64,000 bases of DNA from Phragmites australis (GCF_958298935.1 NC_084943.1:1064001-1128000), one strand, 5' to 3'; shown: positions 49,771 to 61,982, numbered from the stretch's first letter. Notes: generated by a model not told the origin, from the letters alone. Program-made: numbers and translations.

Positions 49771-52439
49771 TTTTATTCAAAAAAATAATGAGTATATATT
49801 TTTATTCCCTCCAGATTTCAACATATTTTCAAGACACGTTTCAAACATCACAGATTTCAACAGCATTTGAATCTAACACAAGTCAAATATTTAACACAAG
49901 TACAATAATATTCATAAGTACAGTATTTTTACATCAAAAGTCAATTTACATCACAAGCCAATATTGCTAAGAGTCTTTCCTCTCCCACTCACAAAGCCTT
50001 GGATGACTAGCCAATTCTCCTCCGAGATCAAAGAATCTGCCACTCTTGTGGATAGCTTCGTGCATAATAAATCGGCACATGTCACATTGCACGTTTTGGA
50101 TATCTGCGTCTGTGAGACAGGTGTTGATACGTTCGATCATCCGTGCCTGAAATGAAAACACAACTAAAAGAGTTAAAACACAACTGACAACGAAAACAGA
50201 ACCAAATTAGAATGTGCAAGTGCAATGATGACTTACATCCTCAGGGTTCGTTTTGTACCTCCCATTTACCCGAAGAAACTCGCAAACATAATATCTACAA
50301 AGAACGGTATCGAAACCTTATTTGTGGCACTTAAAAAAAACACAACGTATTCGTTAGTTTAATAAGACACTTTGTCATAAATAGTAAAATACAAGCATTA
50401 GAGGTGTGTTATTACCGAAAAATATGTACGGACGGCCATTGCATCCGGTTTGGGCGTGCCGTGTATCCCACCTTTCGTTACGTACCACTTATAGGCCCTA
50501 TTCGAATGCCAATAAGTAATTATTAATTCATAAATGATTTTTAAGAATTTTATGTATGGGGATTATCTTTACCTCTGTATAATGTCGATAAGATCTTGGT
50601 AGGATTTTTGGGGGAGATCGGCTGAGTTAAGGACCACGAGTTTGCTTGACTTTGGCATCAATATTATACAAATAAAGTGGTCGCTACATGAATCTTTATG
50701 TTAGGTTCTTGATTGACCAATTAAGTTGACATTTCAAGCTTGCGTGTTTTGGTCATTTCTGTTATGACCCTTGCTTTCTCCTTGTTACTCTTCCCCTTAA
50801 TCTGAGGGTCATTAGTCCTCAACTTCACAATCAAGTTGGGCTGGGAAATTAGTTGCGGATTAATGAATCCGACTGGTAACTTTAACTTTTCCGCACTGTT
50901 AAATTGCATCCTATAGAACAAGTCACTAGTCATTAGCTTCTATAGCATACATTGATAGATATATGAACGTAGGGGTAGATTATAGGCACTTACAGGTACC
51001 ACACGCTTATAAGATTGATGTCGAGTTTGTCGTGACAGAACAAAGCGTGCTTGTCGTTAAAATCCATCATGAGATAGGAGTCTCCGCTTAGATAAACGTT
51101 AGCAGGGACAGAAGCAGTTATTATGAAGAACCCCGCGCGATATGCTCTCATGTACCATTCGTGGAATCTCCTCATCTCCCATGGACCTTCTTGGAGTTGA
51201 AACAATGGCAGAAATGGCTTTCCATTCTCATATTTCTCACGAACATCTGGTGTAGGCAAGAAATCCAACTAAGGGGTACTTCGTGTTTTGCCGGTCTCTC
51301 TCGCGAGATCGCCTTTCGTTGGAGATTGCAGGGCGGATGATGCCTTTGCTTTTGAGGACAGAAGCCACCTCTTCACCGGTGATGTTAGAGTCTTTTCGTA
51401 TGGGGTAACTATAATAGGGACTCTCTGATGCTCAGGTGAATATGCCAGAGACACAGACGCTGGAGGCGGAGATGCCGAAGTCGTAGATGCTGGAGGCGGA
51501 GGTGTCAGAGTCGCAGATGGTGAAGCACGATGCGAAGATGCTTGTGGCGGAGATACTGGGTGCAGGGGCGAAGGTACCTGAGGCAGAGAGGCTTGGCTCT
51601 GGGTCGGAGGTCCCTGAGGCGAAGAGGGTTGGCTTTGGGGCAGAGGTGCCTGAGGCAGAGATGCTGGGCACGGGGGCGGCCGTGACGCTGACGATTGTGA
51701 CTAATGACGACTGAAGATGATATCCCGTCTGGGCTACAGAATAAAGTTGCCAACAGCCTCCTCGAGAATCTCGATACCCTCAGGTGTGCTGATGTCTAGC
51801 TTGTAGTTCATGAAAAGCTATTGTACCGAGTCCACTTGTAACTTGGCGTAATCGGTCGGAATGTCTTGATTGTGAAATGGACGGCGTGGAATGGCCTAGC
51901 CCGTGGCAGCATCGACAGTGAAGTCTCCCTTGCCGACCGGAACATGTAGCATGCAAGGAGTAGCCTCTGTGATATCATCCACATGATATCTCTGGTTATC
52001 GAGCTGCGTGGATCCGACACTGCTCCGAAAGCCTGGGCTGGTTGGTTGATCTGTCCGCATTAATGCCGCCCTTTCCTTCTCCTTTTCATTCCACATTTTC
52101 ATAAACTGGACCTTAACCTGTTCTTGTATATCTTCCACCAAGGTCTTCTTATATCTATTACGGGTCTTGTACTGGCCCACGGTGTTGGGAATTCATGCTT
52201 CCAGCCCACTTTTGATCCGATGCATCGAGTGCGACCTAAATGTTCCTTGTTCCCCAAGGCCTTGGTAAGCAAGTCATTCTCGCTATCAGGGTCTGGAGAC
52301 CCTTCGTTAGCAATCCCTTGAATGTCTGGGTCACTTCCATGGCCTGGGAGCTTTTGAAGGATAAGTCCCCAGACTCGGTTCCTCTGACCGAGCGTAGACC
52401 CAGTTCCTGCTTCGCTCATCACAGTTTCCAAAGGGTTGG

Positions 52440-53861
52440 TGTCGGTGATACAGGAATCAGGGGTCCCCAAGTCCCGAGGCCAGATCAGAAGTTTGCCACG
52501 TGGCGCCCTCCCACGGGGATCATCTACACGAGGTACGAGAAGACTAAGTTCTGGGAGAGGGTGCTCGGGGACATGAACAGTGGTCCCCGAGTACCCGAGT
52601 TCCCCGATGACCCGAGAAGACCAAGTGCCGGGAAGAGAGTGCTCGGGGCCGTGAACAGTGGCCCCCGAGCACTCAAGTCCCCTGACAACCAGAAAAGCCG
52701 AGTACTGGGAAGGGTGTGCTCGGGGCTGTGAACAGTGGCCCCCCGAGCACCCGAGTACCCCGAGGACCCATGGAAGTTAGTTCCAGGAGAGAGTGCTCGG
52801 GGCCGTGAACAGTGGCCCCTGAGCACTCGGTTCTCCGAGGATCCGAACAGTCAATTTCGGGAGAGAGTGCTCGGGGCCGTGAACAGTGGCCCCCGAGCAC
52901 TCGGTTCCCCGAGGACCAAGACAGGGCGTATCTAGGAGAGAGTGCTCGGGGCTGTGAACAGTGACCCCCGAGCACTCGGTTCCCCGACGGCCCAAGAAGT
53001 CCTTCGTCGGTGGCCCCCACAGAGGTCCAGCGGTGAGGTGTCAACCAGTGAAAGGCCTGATGCCGCATTTAAGAGGGCGCATGGCCTGTCACTTCCAACT
53101 GCTCCTGCCACGCCCGGTGTCAGTCCCTGCCACGGCCTGGCAGGGAGGCGTGGGGACATTTAATGCACGGGTCCCATCCCGCGTCATCCGGCGCGCCTCG
53201 GGATAATATTGCAAAGCCCAAGGCGCCCCGCCTACCGCCCTGCTGTGTCAGGTGTACAAGACCGAACGGGCACGCCGGGCTGCTCGGTGGCTGCCCGGTG
53301 GACCCTCTCCGCGGCGCCCGTTGCAGGACGGCATCATGACAAACAGACCGGACGGGGGCGCATTTTCAACCCTCCCCGTCACTTCACGCAGCAGCCCATG
53401 ATGGTTGCTTTCCATTTATGGCGCCTTGGAACTTGTGCCCTCCCTTTCTGGGCACGCTACCGCCGGTGAGTACTTAAGGAGGAACCGGTGGCCACGGAAA
53501 GAGGATCGGATCGAGATCTGGACAAGTTGGAGCGCAGAAGCTGAGATCACCGAAGAACAAGGAGCCCGAAGCTCTAGGATAGACAAATATTCTTGTAACC
53601 AGCAACATCTCTGAGAGACATTCTCAGAGCATTTATAGCATACACACAGGAGTAGGGTATTACTCTCAGTGCGGTCCGAACCTGTCTAAAAACCTCCAGT
53701 GCATTTACTGCATTCTGCATACGATCCTTCCATTCCATCCCACCTACCATCGCATTTACGCCCATTTATTTCACCCACAAAACAGATTCAGAATCATCCT
53801 CCCGACCGAATCTCAAAGGGGGTCCCTCCGGATCCCTGCTTGAGGAGTTCACCCTCCGACA
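52440..53861 (+). mobile_element. Gypsy solo LTR (family A, copy 2) inside the TNPA-like gene
   Basis: Starts TGTCGGTGATACAGG and ends ACCCTCCGACA, 1,422 bp, flanked by GTTGG and ATTGG (a 5-bp duplication with one mismatch). It has the CTCGGGG/CCCCGAG tandem array (about 52555-53000) and the same downstream phrases as the solo LTR at 15884. It splits the TNPA-like coding sequence between NYHH-side and TNPLETV-side exons. Confidence 0.88.
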
Positions 53862-54540
53862 ATTGGGTTTCCTATCCTGGGCAGCCTCTTCTTGCCTCCT
53901 CCATTCAGAAATTTTGGGGGCGTACCCCGATGAGCCTAGGTGATGGTGGTAATTATTCTTCTTCGCAAGGTGCTTGAACGATTCACCTAGTTTGATGGCC
54001 TCAGGTGTGGTCTTCTGTCGGACAAACTCCGCCTATTGGTCTGGCGTAATCTTTCCATATTTATTAAAGGGTACCAAGTTCTTCTTCACGAAGTCCTGAT
54101 TCAGCTCACTCTTCCAGCTCCGGAAGCTCTTTCCCATGGTTTTCAATGCATTCTGTTTAGCGGCTTCCTCTGTTCCCGAGGGGAATCGGATGGTTCTCTG
54201 TAATGTTGCCCATAGGAACTCCTTCGCCTCATCCGGAAGATCGACGTGAAGATCTTTGCGCCTTCACCCTCTAGAGAGAAAAAAAAGGAGGGTTGACATA
54301 AACCACAGAATTATTCCTCCATTTAAGAAGTATAAAATACATTGACTCAACTAAATACCTCTTCGGCGGGATCGTAGTCATTGTCACTTTTCCGATGTCG
54401 GCTCTCCCGATCGCATGGAACAGGGCTCGGGCTATGATACAAGCCTGAGGTTTTGCTGTTGTCAGAGGAGGACGGTTGGTGCGGGCTTGGGCTCCTATCC
54501 GACCTCCTGCTTGCATCCGCCCCATCTTGTACCGGGGCGG

Positions 54541-54670
54541 CCTCTATTGCGAGGATCCTTTGTGCTGGAGAGCCCTCTATTGTGAGGATCCTCTGTGTCG
54601 AAGAGCCCTCTATTGCGAGGATCCTCTGTGCCGGGGAGCCCTCTATTGCGAGGATTCTCTGTGCATCTGG
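54541..54670 (-). repeat. 33-bp coding minisatellite (four units)
   Basis: Units start at 54541, 54574, 54607 and 54640. On the minus strand each encodes an 11-residue block of the form EGSPAQRILAI, keeping the frame of the TNPA-like N-terminus. The sister gene at 44.0-44.1 kb has only one unit, so the expansion happened after the two CACTA copies separated. Confidence 0.85.
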
Positions 54671-55204
54671 TTTCTTAGGGGGGCTTGGGCTTCTATCCGA
54701 CCTTCTGCTTGCTTTTGGTTTCTTACGAGATACTTCCTCTTCTGCCCCATGGTACTTATTCGATCACTGGATTAATGTTGCCTAGAAAAAACTGACAAGT
54801 ATGCCATGGTTCATCAATGAAATTTCTCGTTTCAATATGCCATTGTGAAGCAAAATGCAATAAAGATCAAATTGCAATAGGTATATTATTTTAGAGGAAA
54901 GAAAAGGAATCAAAGTATGTGTTTTAAACTTTTCGTGAGCACATCCTTAACTTTCGTGCAAGGCGATTCCAATACAGTAGACTGAAACACAACTACAAAA
55001 AGTCTACAAAAAGGCGATTGCATTTGTAGTACATGTCTAGGCTCCATTTGAAACTCATGAATTTCAGAAGAAAAGGTCTGACTCAAATCACACTTGAAAC
55101 GATTGTGCATGTGTGCTCCCATGATTCCATGAGGGGAGTTAACTCAAATCACACTTCATATATCTTACACCCAAAAAAGCCAATACCGGCACAAATTAAG
55201 TAGG

Positions 55205-55350
55205 TTGATTATGAGAAGTATCATACAGCTAGATTATGAGAAGTATCATACAGCTAAATTAGAATGTGCACACATACGCATGCAGGTACCTGGTGGTGGC
55301 ATAGTACGGGGAAGGAGGTTGATTATGAGAAGTATCATAAAGCTAAATTT
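55205..55350. repeat. Short repeats of a 27-bp unit, three copies
   Basis: The phrase GATTATGAGAAGTATCATA followed by CAGCTA or AAGCTA occurs at about 55208, 55235 and 55323. The first two are adjacent; the third follows a 60-bp spacer. No gene is evident. Confidence 0.75.
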
Positions 55351-55359
55351 CTTCTCATA

Positions 55360-56090
55360 CAGGGAAGTTTCTGCTATACATTTGTAATTTAGATACATGC
55401 AATGCATGCAAATGCAGCTATCTATTAAATAGTTTAAGCTTCCTGCTTTAAAGTTTTGATGATTAAAGCCTTTTAGTTATTCAAGCTATATTCATGTATG
55501 CAGCCATATCTTCCATTTGATCGAATGTTCCTGCTACTGGAGTTCTTTTGGTGCGACATGAAGGATTTAGCTGAAAAGATGAGCTTAAAGAAAATTCATA
55601 TCTCTATAAAAGATTCTGAACATTAGTGCTAAGAAAGTGGTTCTGACTTGCATTGAATCGCTTTCAATGAAATAGACGTTGAAGAGAAAGATGTCTGAAA
55701 TAAAGAATTCTGGATTTAAGTGGTACACATTGCATGTTACAAATGAATGTCTTATATCTTATTTGTGCTCTCATTATAAAGACGTTTACATCTCAAAATA
55801 CAACGTGTATCATTGAGTGCAAACACTTCATCTGTGCTCCGATTATTTGAAAAGTACTATTTGATGCATTAGGCACAAACTTCTCTACTGCCTACTTCTT
55901 ATTTGATGCAGGGCCGCACAACTGATTTTTAGGCACAAAATGATATTGATGGCAAACACACCGTCCATGCAGAGAGTCTATTGCATATGGTAGTGTACTA
56001 TCGAATTACAAGGTCAAGTAAAAAAAGGAAATAGAAGAACTAAGCATAAATGGTATGCAATTAGTACTCATCATTAGCGGCACGATGGCT
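55360..56090. other. Spacer between the TNPA-like and TNP2 genes, nothing recognised
   Basis: About 700 bp of AT-rich DNA with only short random frames. No domain, RNA gene or clear repeat was seen. Confidence 0.4.
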
Positions 56091-56440
56091 GGGCATCACA
56101 CAGAGCACGGCGACACGATGCCGGGCGTCACACAGAGCATGGCGGCACGATAGCCAGGCATCACACAGAGGAGAAGAGGGGGATGGCTACTCACCACTCC
56201 AGGGCATCGGCGGTGAGGTGGACGGGGTCGGAGGGAGAGGGAGAGGCTGTCGGCGTCGACGGTGGCGGACAGAGGCCGGGCTCGGCGACGAGGAGGAGGC
56301 CGGGCTCGGTGACAAGGAGGACGCTGGGCTTGGGGACGAGGAGGAGGTGGCGCGGAGGAGAGGCAGCCTGACGGCACGGAGGAGAGTGAGTCAATAGGGT
56401 CTAGGGTTCCACGTGGCTCGCGCGTGATATATATAAACAT
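56091..56440. other. GC-rich insert in the CACTA spacer, possibly captured host DNA
   Basis: A GC-rich island with a three-fold repeat of GCATCACACAGAGCA-type units at about 56090-56175 and a purine-rich GACGAGGAGGAGG stretch. The minus strand is open for 114 codons (56440-56096) but the protein is low-complexity Pro/Arg/Ser and shows no domain. CACTA elements often pick up host gene pieces; this could be one, though no parent gene is recognised. Confidence 0.35.
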
Positions 56441-56442
56441 TC

Positions 56443-56484
56443 ATTTCCACAGGCGATTGTCTTAGAGAACCGCCTGTGGAAATG
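56443..56484. repeat. Isolated copy of the CACTA subterminal palindrome
   Basis: CATTTCCACAGGCG, a CTTAG centre, then CGCCTGTGGAAATG: the same palindromic unit as at 49.55-49.77 kb, but alone, between the TNPA-like and TNP2 genes, about 7 kb from the terminus. Confidence 0.8.
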
Positions 56485-56750
56485 TTTTTGACAAATCTAT
56501 TAATCATTGTCATTTTTTGTCACTTTTGTAAATCATTGTCACTTTTGTAAATCAATAATCACATTTAAATATTTGGAGTAAAGTAATGCAACACATATAT
56601 ATTTCTTTTGTCACTTTTGTAAATCAATATTCAATTCTGCCGGTTTTAAATATGTTTTTGACAGGCCTATTACATAACATAAATGACATATTGTAAAATA
56701 AGTTGCATAACATGAAAATCACATTGAAAACTAAGTTACATAATATGATA

Positions 56751-59707
56751 CTATTTGCCTTGAACTGTTTTCCCTATACCATCAAGGCGCATGTAGGGCA
56801 TCACAGATCTATCGAGGGTTGCTTCTACAAGTTTGATCTTTTATGAAACTCCAAAAGGCGGCACGTTATCAAACTGATTGTATTCTTCCTCATCCTCCAC
56901 ATTCTTAACTCCGACAATTCTTTGTTTTCCAGCAACAACTATGTGCTTCTTTTCATTCGCGGTATCGTTTATATAGAAAACATGTGTGACGTGATTAGCG
57001 AGTACCCACGGGTCATCTTTGTGGCCTACAATGCTGAGGTCGACAGTTGAGAACCGTCACGCTATTTGGGTGTTTCACCCATTTGCACCGAAAGACTGGG
57101 ATCTGCAGATTCACTCCATAGTCGAGTTCCTAGATTTCATCTATGAACCCATAGTAGGTGATCTTTTCACATGTTGTGTCATAGGCTTCTATCTGAATGC
57201 CGCTGTTTTAGGTCGTGCTCTTCTTGTCCTTTGCTTTGGTATAAAACGTGTACCCATTTATGTCATACGCTTGCCATGACGTAACTAAACTTGATGGGCC
57301 ACAAGCCAACATTTTCATATTTTTATTATCTACGGATTCACCATCTGGTAGATTTTGGTTTTTGAACCATGTGGTGAAGCGACGCTTGTGCTCTTTCAAG
57401 ATCCAATCATATGAGCAGCCTTGATTTTCTGTGTGAAGCTCATTCAGGTGTTGCTCGACGTACGACGCCACTATCTGGAGCTGCTGCAAGACGGTGAAAT
57501 GTGCTTCTTCCACTACTTTGTAATCATGATCGATGAATCTTTTCTTTCCTTTGGTCCCTCTCCCAGACAACCTCCCCTCATGTCGAGATACAAGTACGCC
57601 AATCGGTTTAGCATCTTTTATATAATCGATGCAACGCTCAAAGACTTCCTCAGTACTGTAGCCCTCAATCATGGAACCCTCTGGGTGAGCACGATTCCGT
57701 ACATAGCCCTTGAGAATGCCCATGTACTGCTCAAACACATACATCTGATGTAAGAATATAGGGATCAGTGCAATTATCTCATTCACGATGTGAACCAAGA
57801 GGTGTACCATGACATCAAAAAAAGATGGAGGGAAGCACATCTCAAGTTGGCACAGAGTCTCTACCAAGTAACTATGTAGAGCACGCAGTTTTTCAGCATC
57901 GATCACCTTTTGAGCAATTGCATTGAAGAAGTGACACAACCGTGTGATGACCACCTTTATTTATCTTGGCTTGATACCCCTGATTGCAATAGGGAGCATC
58001 TGCGTCACCATCACATGACAATAGTGAGACTTCATTCCGATTAGCTTCAAATCTTTCATCGAGACTAGTTTCTTGATGTTGGATGAGTAACCAGTCGAGA
58101 CTCTCACCCCACGTAAGCACTTGCACAATGCCTTTTTCTCCTCAAGTATCAGATGGTAGTTAGCCAGGGGAAAATAATGTTTTCCCATTTGGTCTGTCTT
58201 CAGGGTGTAGCTCTGGCCTGATTTTAAAATGCATCAAGTCCTTACGTGACTTGATTCCATCCTTTGTCTTGCCTGGTATGTCCAGTAAGAGGCCAAGGAT
58301 GCTATCACACACATATTCTTCTCAACGTGCATGACACCGATGCTGTGGCGAACTTCTAAGTCCTTCTAGTAGGGAAAATATTTAAAGAAAATCGGCATCT
58401 TCTTCCACAGCATGCTGGTCGGCGTCTCACTTTTCTTCCTCTTTTTACCCTTCGACGGCTTCCCAAAAAGAACCTTGATGCTCTTGATTATTTCAAATAC
58501 TAGTGCCTCAGTGCGAGGTTTTGGGGCAGTACCTTGCTCAATCGTGTTGTCAAAATATTTCTTCATCTTGCAGTATTTGTGAGTTTTGAGTAAGAATTGT
58601 CAGTGTCACGTGTACACTACCTTTTGTGAGTACAGGAGTTACACAGACGCGGTTTCATCTAAGAACACTACACATCCTTGCTTCCCTTTAACCCGTCCCG
58701 ATAGAAAAAAAAAGGGCGGGATAATCACTGATGGTAACAAAAATCATGGCTTTCAGCGTGAAGTACTGCTGTCGAAACTCATCCCCCACCCAGACCCCAT
58801 CGTTCCATAGTTTCGCCATATCTTCCATCAATGGTTCCAGAAACAGATCTATATCATTGCCAGGTTGTTTCGGTCCTTGGATAAGAATGGACAGCATAAG
58901 GTACTTTCTTTTCATGCATAGCTATGAAGGAAGGTTGTAGATTGCCAGGACCACTGGCCAAGTGCTATGTGAGGTGCTCATGTCCCTGAAAGGATTCATT
59001 CCATAGGTACTCAACGCGAACCTTACATTCCTTGGTTCTTCAGCGAAATCTGGATACATGACATCGAACTTTCTCCATTGGCTAGCATCAGCGGGATGTC
59101 CAAACCTAGTTCCATCCTTCTTGCACTTATCGAAATGCCAATGCATCAGTTCAAAGTCCCTAGGGTTCGAGTACAAACGCTGCAAGCGGGAGATCACTGG
59201 TAGGTACCACATCACCATGGCAGGACTTCTTCTCTTCTTCTCCGCGTTGGAAGAAGTGTCTTCTTCGTCATGACCAACATTACTCTTCTTCTTCTTCGCG
59301 TTGGCGGAAGCATCTTCATCCTCACAATCATCATTCCTCTTATATCGACTCGCATTGCACACTGGGCATCTATCCAAGGCTTCATACTCTTTACGGTAGA
59401 GGATACAGTGGTTCGGACACGCATGTATTTTTTGCACATCCAATGACAACGGGCAGATAAGCTTCTTCGCCTGATAAGTGGTGGTGGGAAAGGAGTTAGG
59501 TTTCAGAAGCATGTTTGCCAAGAGACTCAACAAATCCGAAAAACTCTTGTCAGACCATCCATTGTAGGCCTTCAACCTTAGAAGTTCAAGCACCGAATGC
59601 AACACCGTAAACTCCTTATCATAGCCCTTCGATTCCTTATACAAAAGATCCTTCGATGCCTTCTGTAATGCCTCAAAATTATCTAAATCTCTCATGTTCT
59701 TTAAAAC
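56751..59707 (-). pseudogene. TNP2-type CACTA transposase, C-terminal part, broken
   Basis: Reading leftwards from the insertion at 59707: VLKNMRDLDNFEALQKASKDL and SDKSFSDLLSLLANMLL, the zinc-like HACPNHCILYRKEYEALDRCPVC, PVISRLQRLYSNPRDFELMHWH, then MKRKYLMLSILIQGPKQPGND, the domain of the main transposase. Further on are MCFPPSFFDVMVHLLVHIVNEI (DUF4218-type) and EHKRRFTTWFKNQ (DUF4216-type), ending at TAG 56751. TNP2 is the catalytic transposase of CACTA elements. Stops at 58922 (where W is expected), 58688 and elsewhere, plus frame changes, show it is dead. Exon borders were not fixed. Confidence 0.82.
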
Positions 59708-59712
59708 ATACG

Positions 59713-61066
59713 TGTCGGTGACATGGGAACCAGGGGTCCCCGAGTCCCGAGGCCAGGACAGTAGTGTGCCACGTGGTGCCCTCCCTCGGGGATTATCTCC
59801 CCGAGGTCCGAGAAGACCAATTTCCGGGAGAGGGTGCTCGGGGCCATAAACAGTGGTTCCCGAGTACCCGAGTTCCCCGATGACCCGAGAAGACCCAATT
59901 CCAGGAGAGGGTGCTCGGGGCCATGAACAGTGGTCCCCGAGCACCCGAGTTCCCTGATGACAAGAGAAGTCACAGTTCCAGGAGAGGGTGCTCGGGGCCA
60001 TGAATAGTGGTCCCCGAGCACCCGAGTTCCCCGAGGACCCGAGCAGTACAATACCAGGAGAGGGCGCTCGGGGCCATGAACAGTGGTCCCCGAGCACCCG
60101 AGTTCCTCGAGGACCAAGAAAGGGCATATCCGGGAGAGAGTGCTTGGGGCTATGAACAGTAATCCCCGAGCACTCACAGTTCCCCGTGGGACTGAGAAGT
60201 CCTCCGCCGGTGGTCCCCATAAGGGCTCAGCGGTGAGGTGTCATTTGGTGGGAGGCCTGATGCTGCATTTAAGAGGGCGCGTGGCCTATCACTTCCAACC
60301 ACTCCCCCACGCCTGCTGTCAGTCCCTGCCACGGTCTGACGGGGAGGTGTGGGGGCATTTAATGCACGGGTCCCATCGCGTGTCATCCGGCGCGCCTCGG
60401 GATAATGTCGCAGGGCTCGAGGTGTAACGCCTGCCGCCCTGCTGTGTCAGGCTTGCTCTGACCGGGTGGGCACGTGGGGCTGCTCGGTGGCTGCCCGGCG
60501 GGCCCGCCCCGCTGCACCGCTGAAAAGCGGAATGATGATGAACAAGACCAGACGGGGGCATGTTTTCAACCCTCCCCGTCACTTCAAGCTGTAGCCCATG
60601 ATGGTTGCTTTCCATTTATGGCGCCTTGGAACTTGCGCCATTCTTTCTGGGCACGCTACCGCCCCGACGGGTATATAAGAGGGGGGGCTCCCCGGAGAAG
60701 GGGGACCGAGACTTGGATCGACCGAAGACACAAGAACACGTCGGACAAACTCCGGACGATGACGACGGAAGAAGCACAAAGCTCTAGACTTAGACAAATA
60801 TTCTTGTAACACAGCAGATCCTCAGAGAGACATTCCCTGAGCATTTATAGCATACACACAGAAGTAGGGTATTACGCTCAGTGCGGCCCGAACCTGTCTA
60901 AAAATCCCCTGAGCATTTACTTGCTCCCGCATCCGATCATCCACTCCACCTGCTTCTCATTTACTCCCATTTATTTCACATACGAGGCAGGTTCAGAATC
61001 ATCCCCCCAACCGAATCTCAAAGGGGGTCCCTCTGGATCACTGCTTGTGGAGTTCACCCTCCGACA
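59713..61066 (+). repeat. Left LTR of the Gypsy derivative
   Basis: 1,354 bp with a tandem array of about 76-bp units (about 59830-60170), each with GTGCTCGGGGCC, a loop ATGAACAGTGG, and CCCCGAGCAC. A TATA box, TATATAA, is at 60672-60678. Confidence 0.93.
60672..60678 (+). promoter_or_regulatory. TATA box in the left LTR
   Basis: TATATAA follows the conserved CACGCTACCGCC phrase, as it does at 63369-63375 in the right LTR. Conservation across the LTRs supports a real promoter. Confidence 0.6.
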
Positions 61067-61982
61067 GCTCGACCCGGGTCGCGCAGAGCACCAGCTCCTC
61101 TCGGGGCAGGACCGCCCGGGTGAGGTCCTCCATGCCGGTCACCACCCTTAGCAAGGTCGTCAGCGCTCCCTCGTCCAGGTTGTCGTCCTCGCCGATGTGG
61201 GTCCTCGTGATGTCGTTTGGGCCCGTGTACATCCAGGCGAAGCGGGCCCGCTCCCGCAGGGGCGCCAGACGGTGGCGCAGGTAGTCGGCCACCACCATCA
61301 CCGAAGTCAGCCCCGCCCGGCGCAGATCGTCGATGCGGTTCAGCACCGAGCGCATGCGCTCATCCTCCACGGGGGCCGCCTCCCAGGTCAGCCTGTGGGC
61401 TTCTGCCAGCATATCGAGCAGCATAAGGTGGTCATGGGGGCTAACATCGATGTAGACCCAGTCCCGGCGCCAGTCCTCCCACTTGCTCCACAGCACTTGC
61501 GGAATGTAGAGTTCACCGAGCCTGTCCCACAGCCGGAAGTTGTAGCAGCCGGTGACGTCCACGCTGGAGGATCCCCTCTTCCTCCCGACCGCTCGCAGGA
61601 TGAAGAAGTGCCGGAACAGGGCCACCGATGGCTGCACTCCCACGAACATCTCTCAGAAGTGCGCAAAGACGGCTAAGATTACCACTGAGTTTGGACTCAG
61701 GTGGACGAGCTGGATGCCGTAAGTGTCTAGCACTTGAAGGAAGAAATTGGAGAAGGGCGGCACCAGCCCGGCGGCGACGAAGGAGACGAATATGACAATT
61801 CGCTCCGGCCGGTGCGTGGAGGGCGGAAAGCTCTCCGGCGACACCACCGATGCCTCTCGCTGGCCGGCGGGCACCATTAGCTTGCGGATTTTCTCCGCCC
61901 CCTCCTCATTGACGATGCGCGACTTCGGCAACACCGCGTCGGAGCCCGACTTGTCCCGGCGGCTGCTTCCTGCCCTCGGCAT
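61067..61982 (-). pseudogene. Antisense ORF of the Gypsy derivative, N-terminal half
   Basis: The frame starts at 61982 (MPRAGSSRRDKSG), passes FVAAGLVPPFSNFFLQVLDTYG and TPNS-like HLSPNSVVILAVFAH, meets TGA at 61653 where the relative at 33 kb has C, and runs on in the same frame through SKWEDWRRDWVYIDV to the LTR at 61066, which cuts it. It is collinear with exon 1 of the antisense gene at 33418-32034 and clearly homologous. The coiled-coil second half is missing. It is the element's only coding sequence. Confidence 0.82.

Larger units (their letters stand above)
49967..54770 (-). pseudogene. TNPA-like transposase gene of CACTA element 2, interrupted
   Basis: Reading leftwards: MGQKRK at about 54752 with an early frame break, an 11-residue repeat (AQRILAIEGSP type), ASRRSDRSPSPHQPSSS, a probable intron after YDPAEE (near 54360), then FRSWKSELNQDFVKKNL and EFVRQKTTPEAIKLGESFKHL (about 54000-54150), typical of plant En/Spm TNPA (Transposase_24). 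A solo LTR (52440-53861) cuts the gene; reading resumes TNPLETVMSEAGTGS. The C-terminal part (DIPTEY-free but with KHALFCHDKLDINLISVWYL near 51000, [13 protein letters not shown] near 50280 and FIMHEAIHKSGRFFDLGGELA near 50000) resembles the Ulp1 cysteine-protease fold. In-frame stops (for example in the block near 54035) show decay. Confidence 0.68.

Noticed and set aside
58922..60220. A minus-strand frame of 432 codons joining Gly/Ser/Pro-rich repeats to a transposase-like sequence
   Set aside because: The first part is LTR tandem repeats (59713 onward) read through by chance; only the part below 59707 is TNP2. It is an insertion junction, not a fusion gene.
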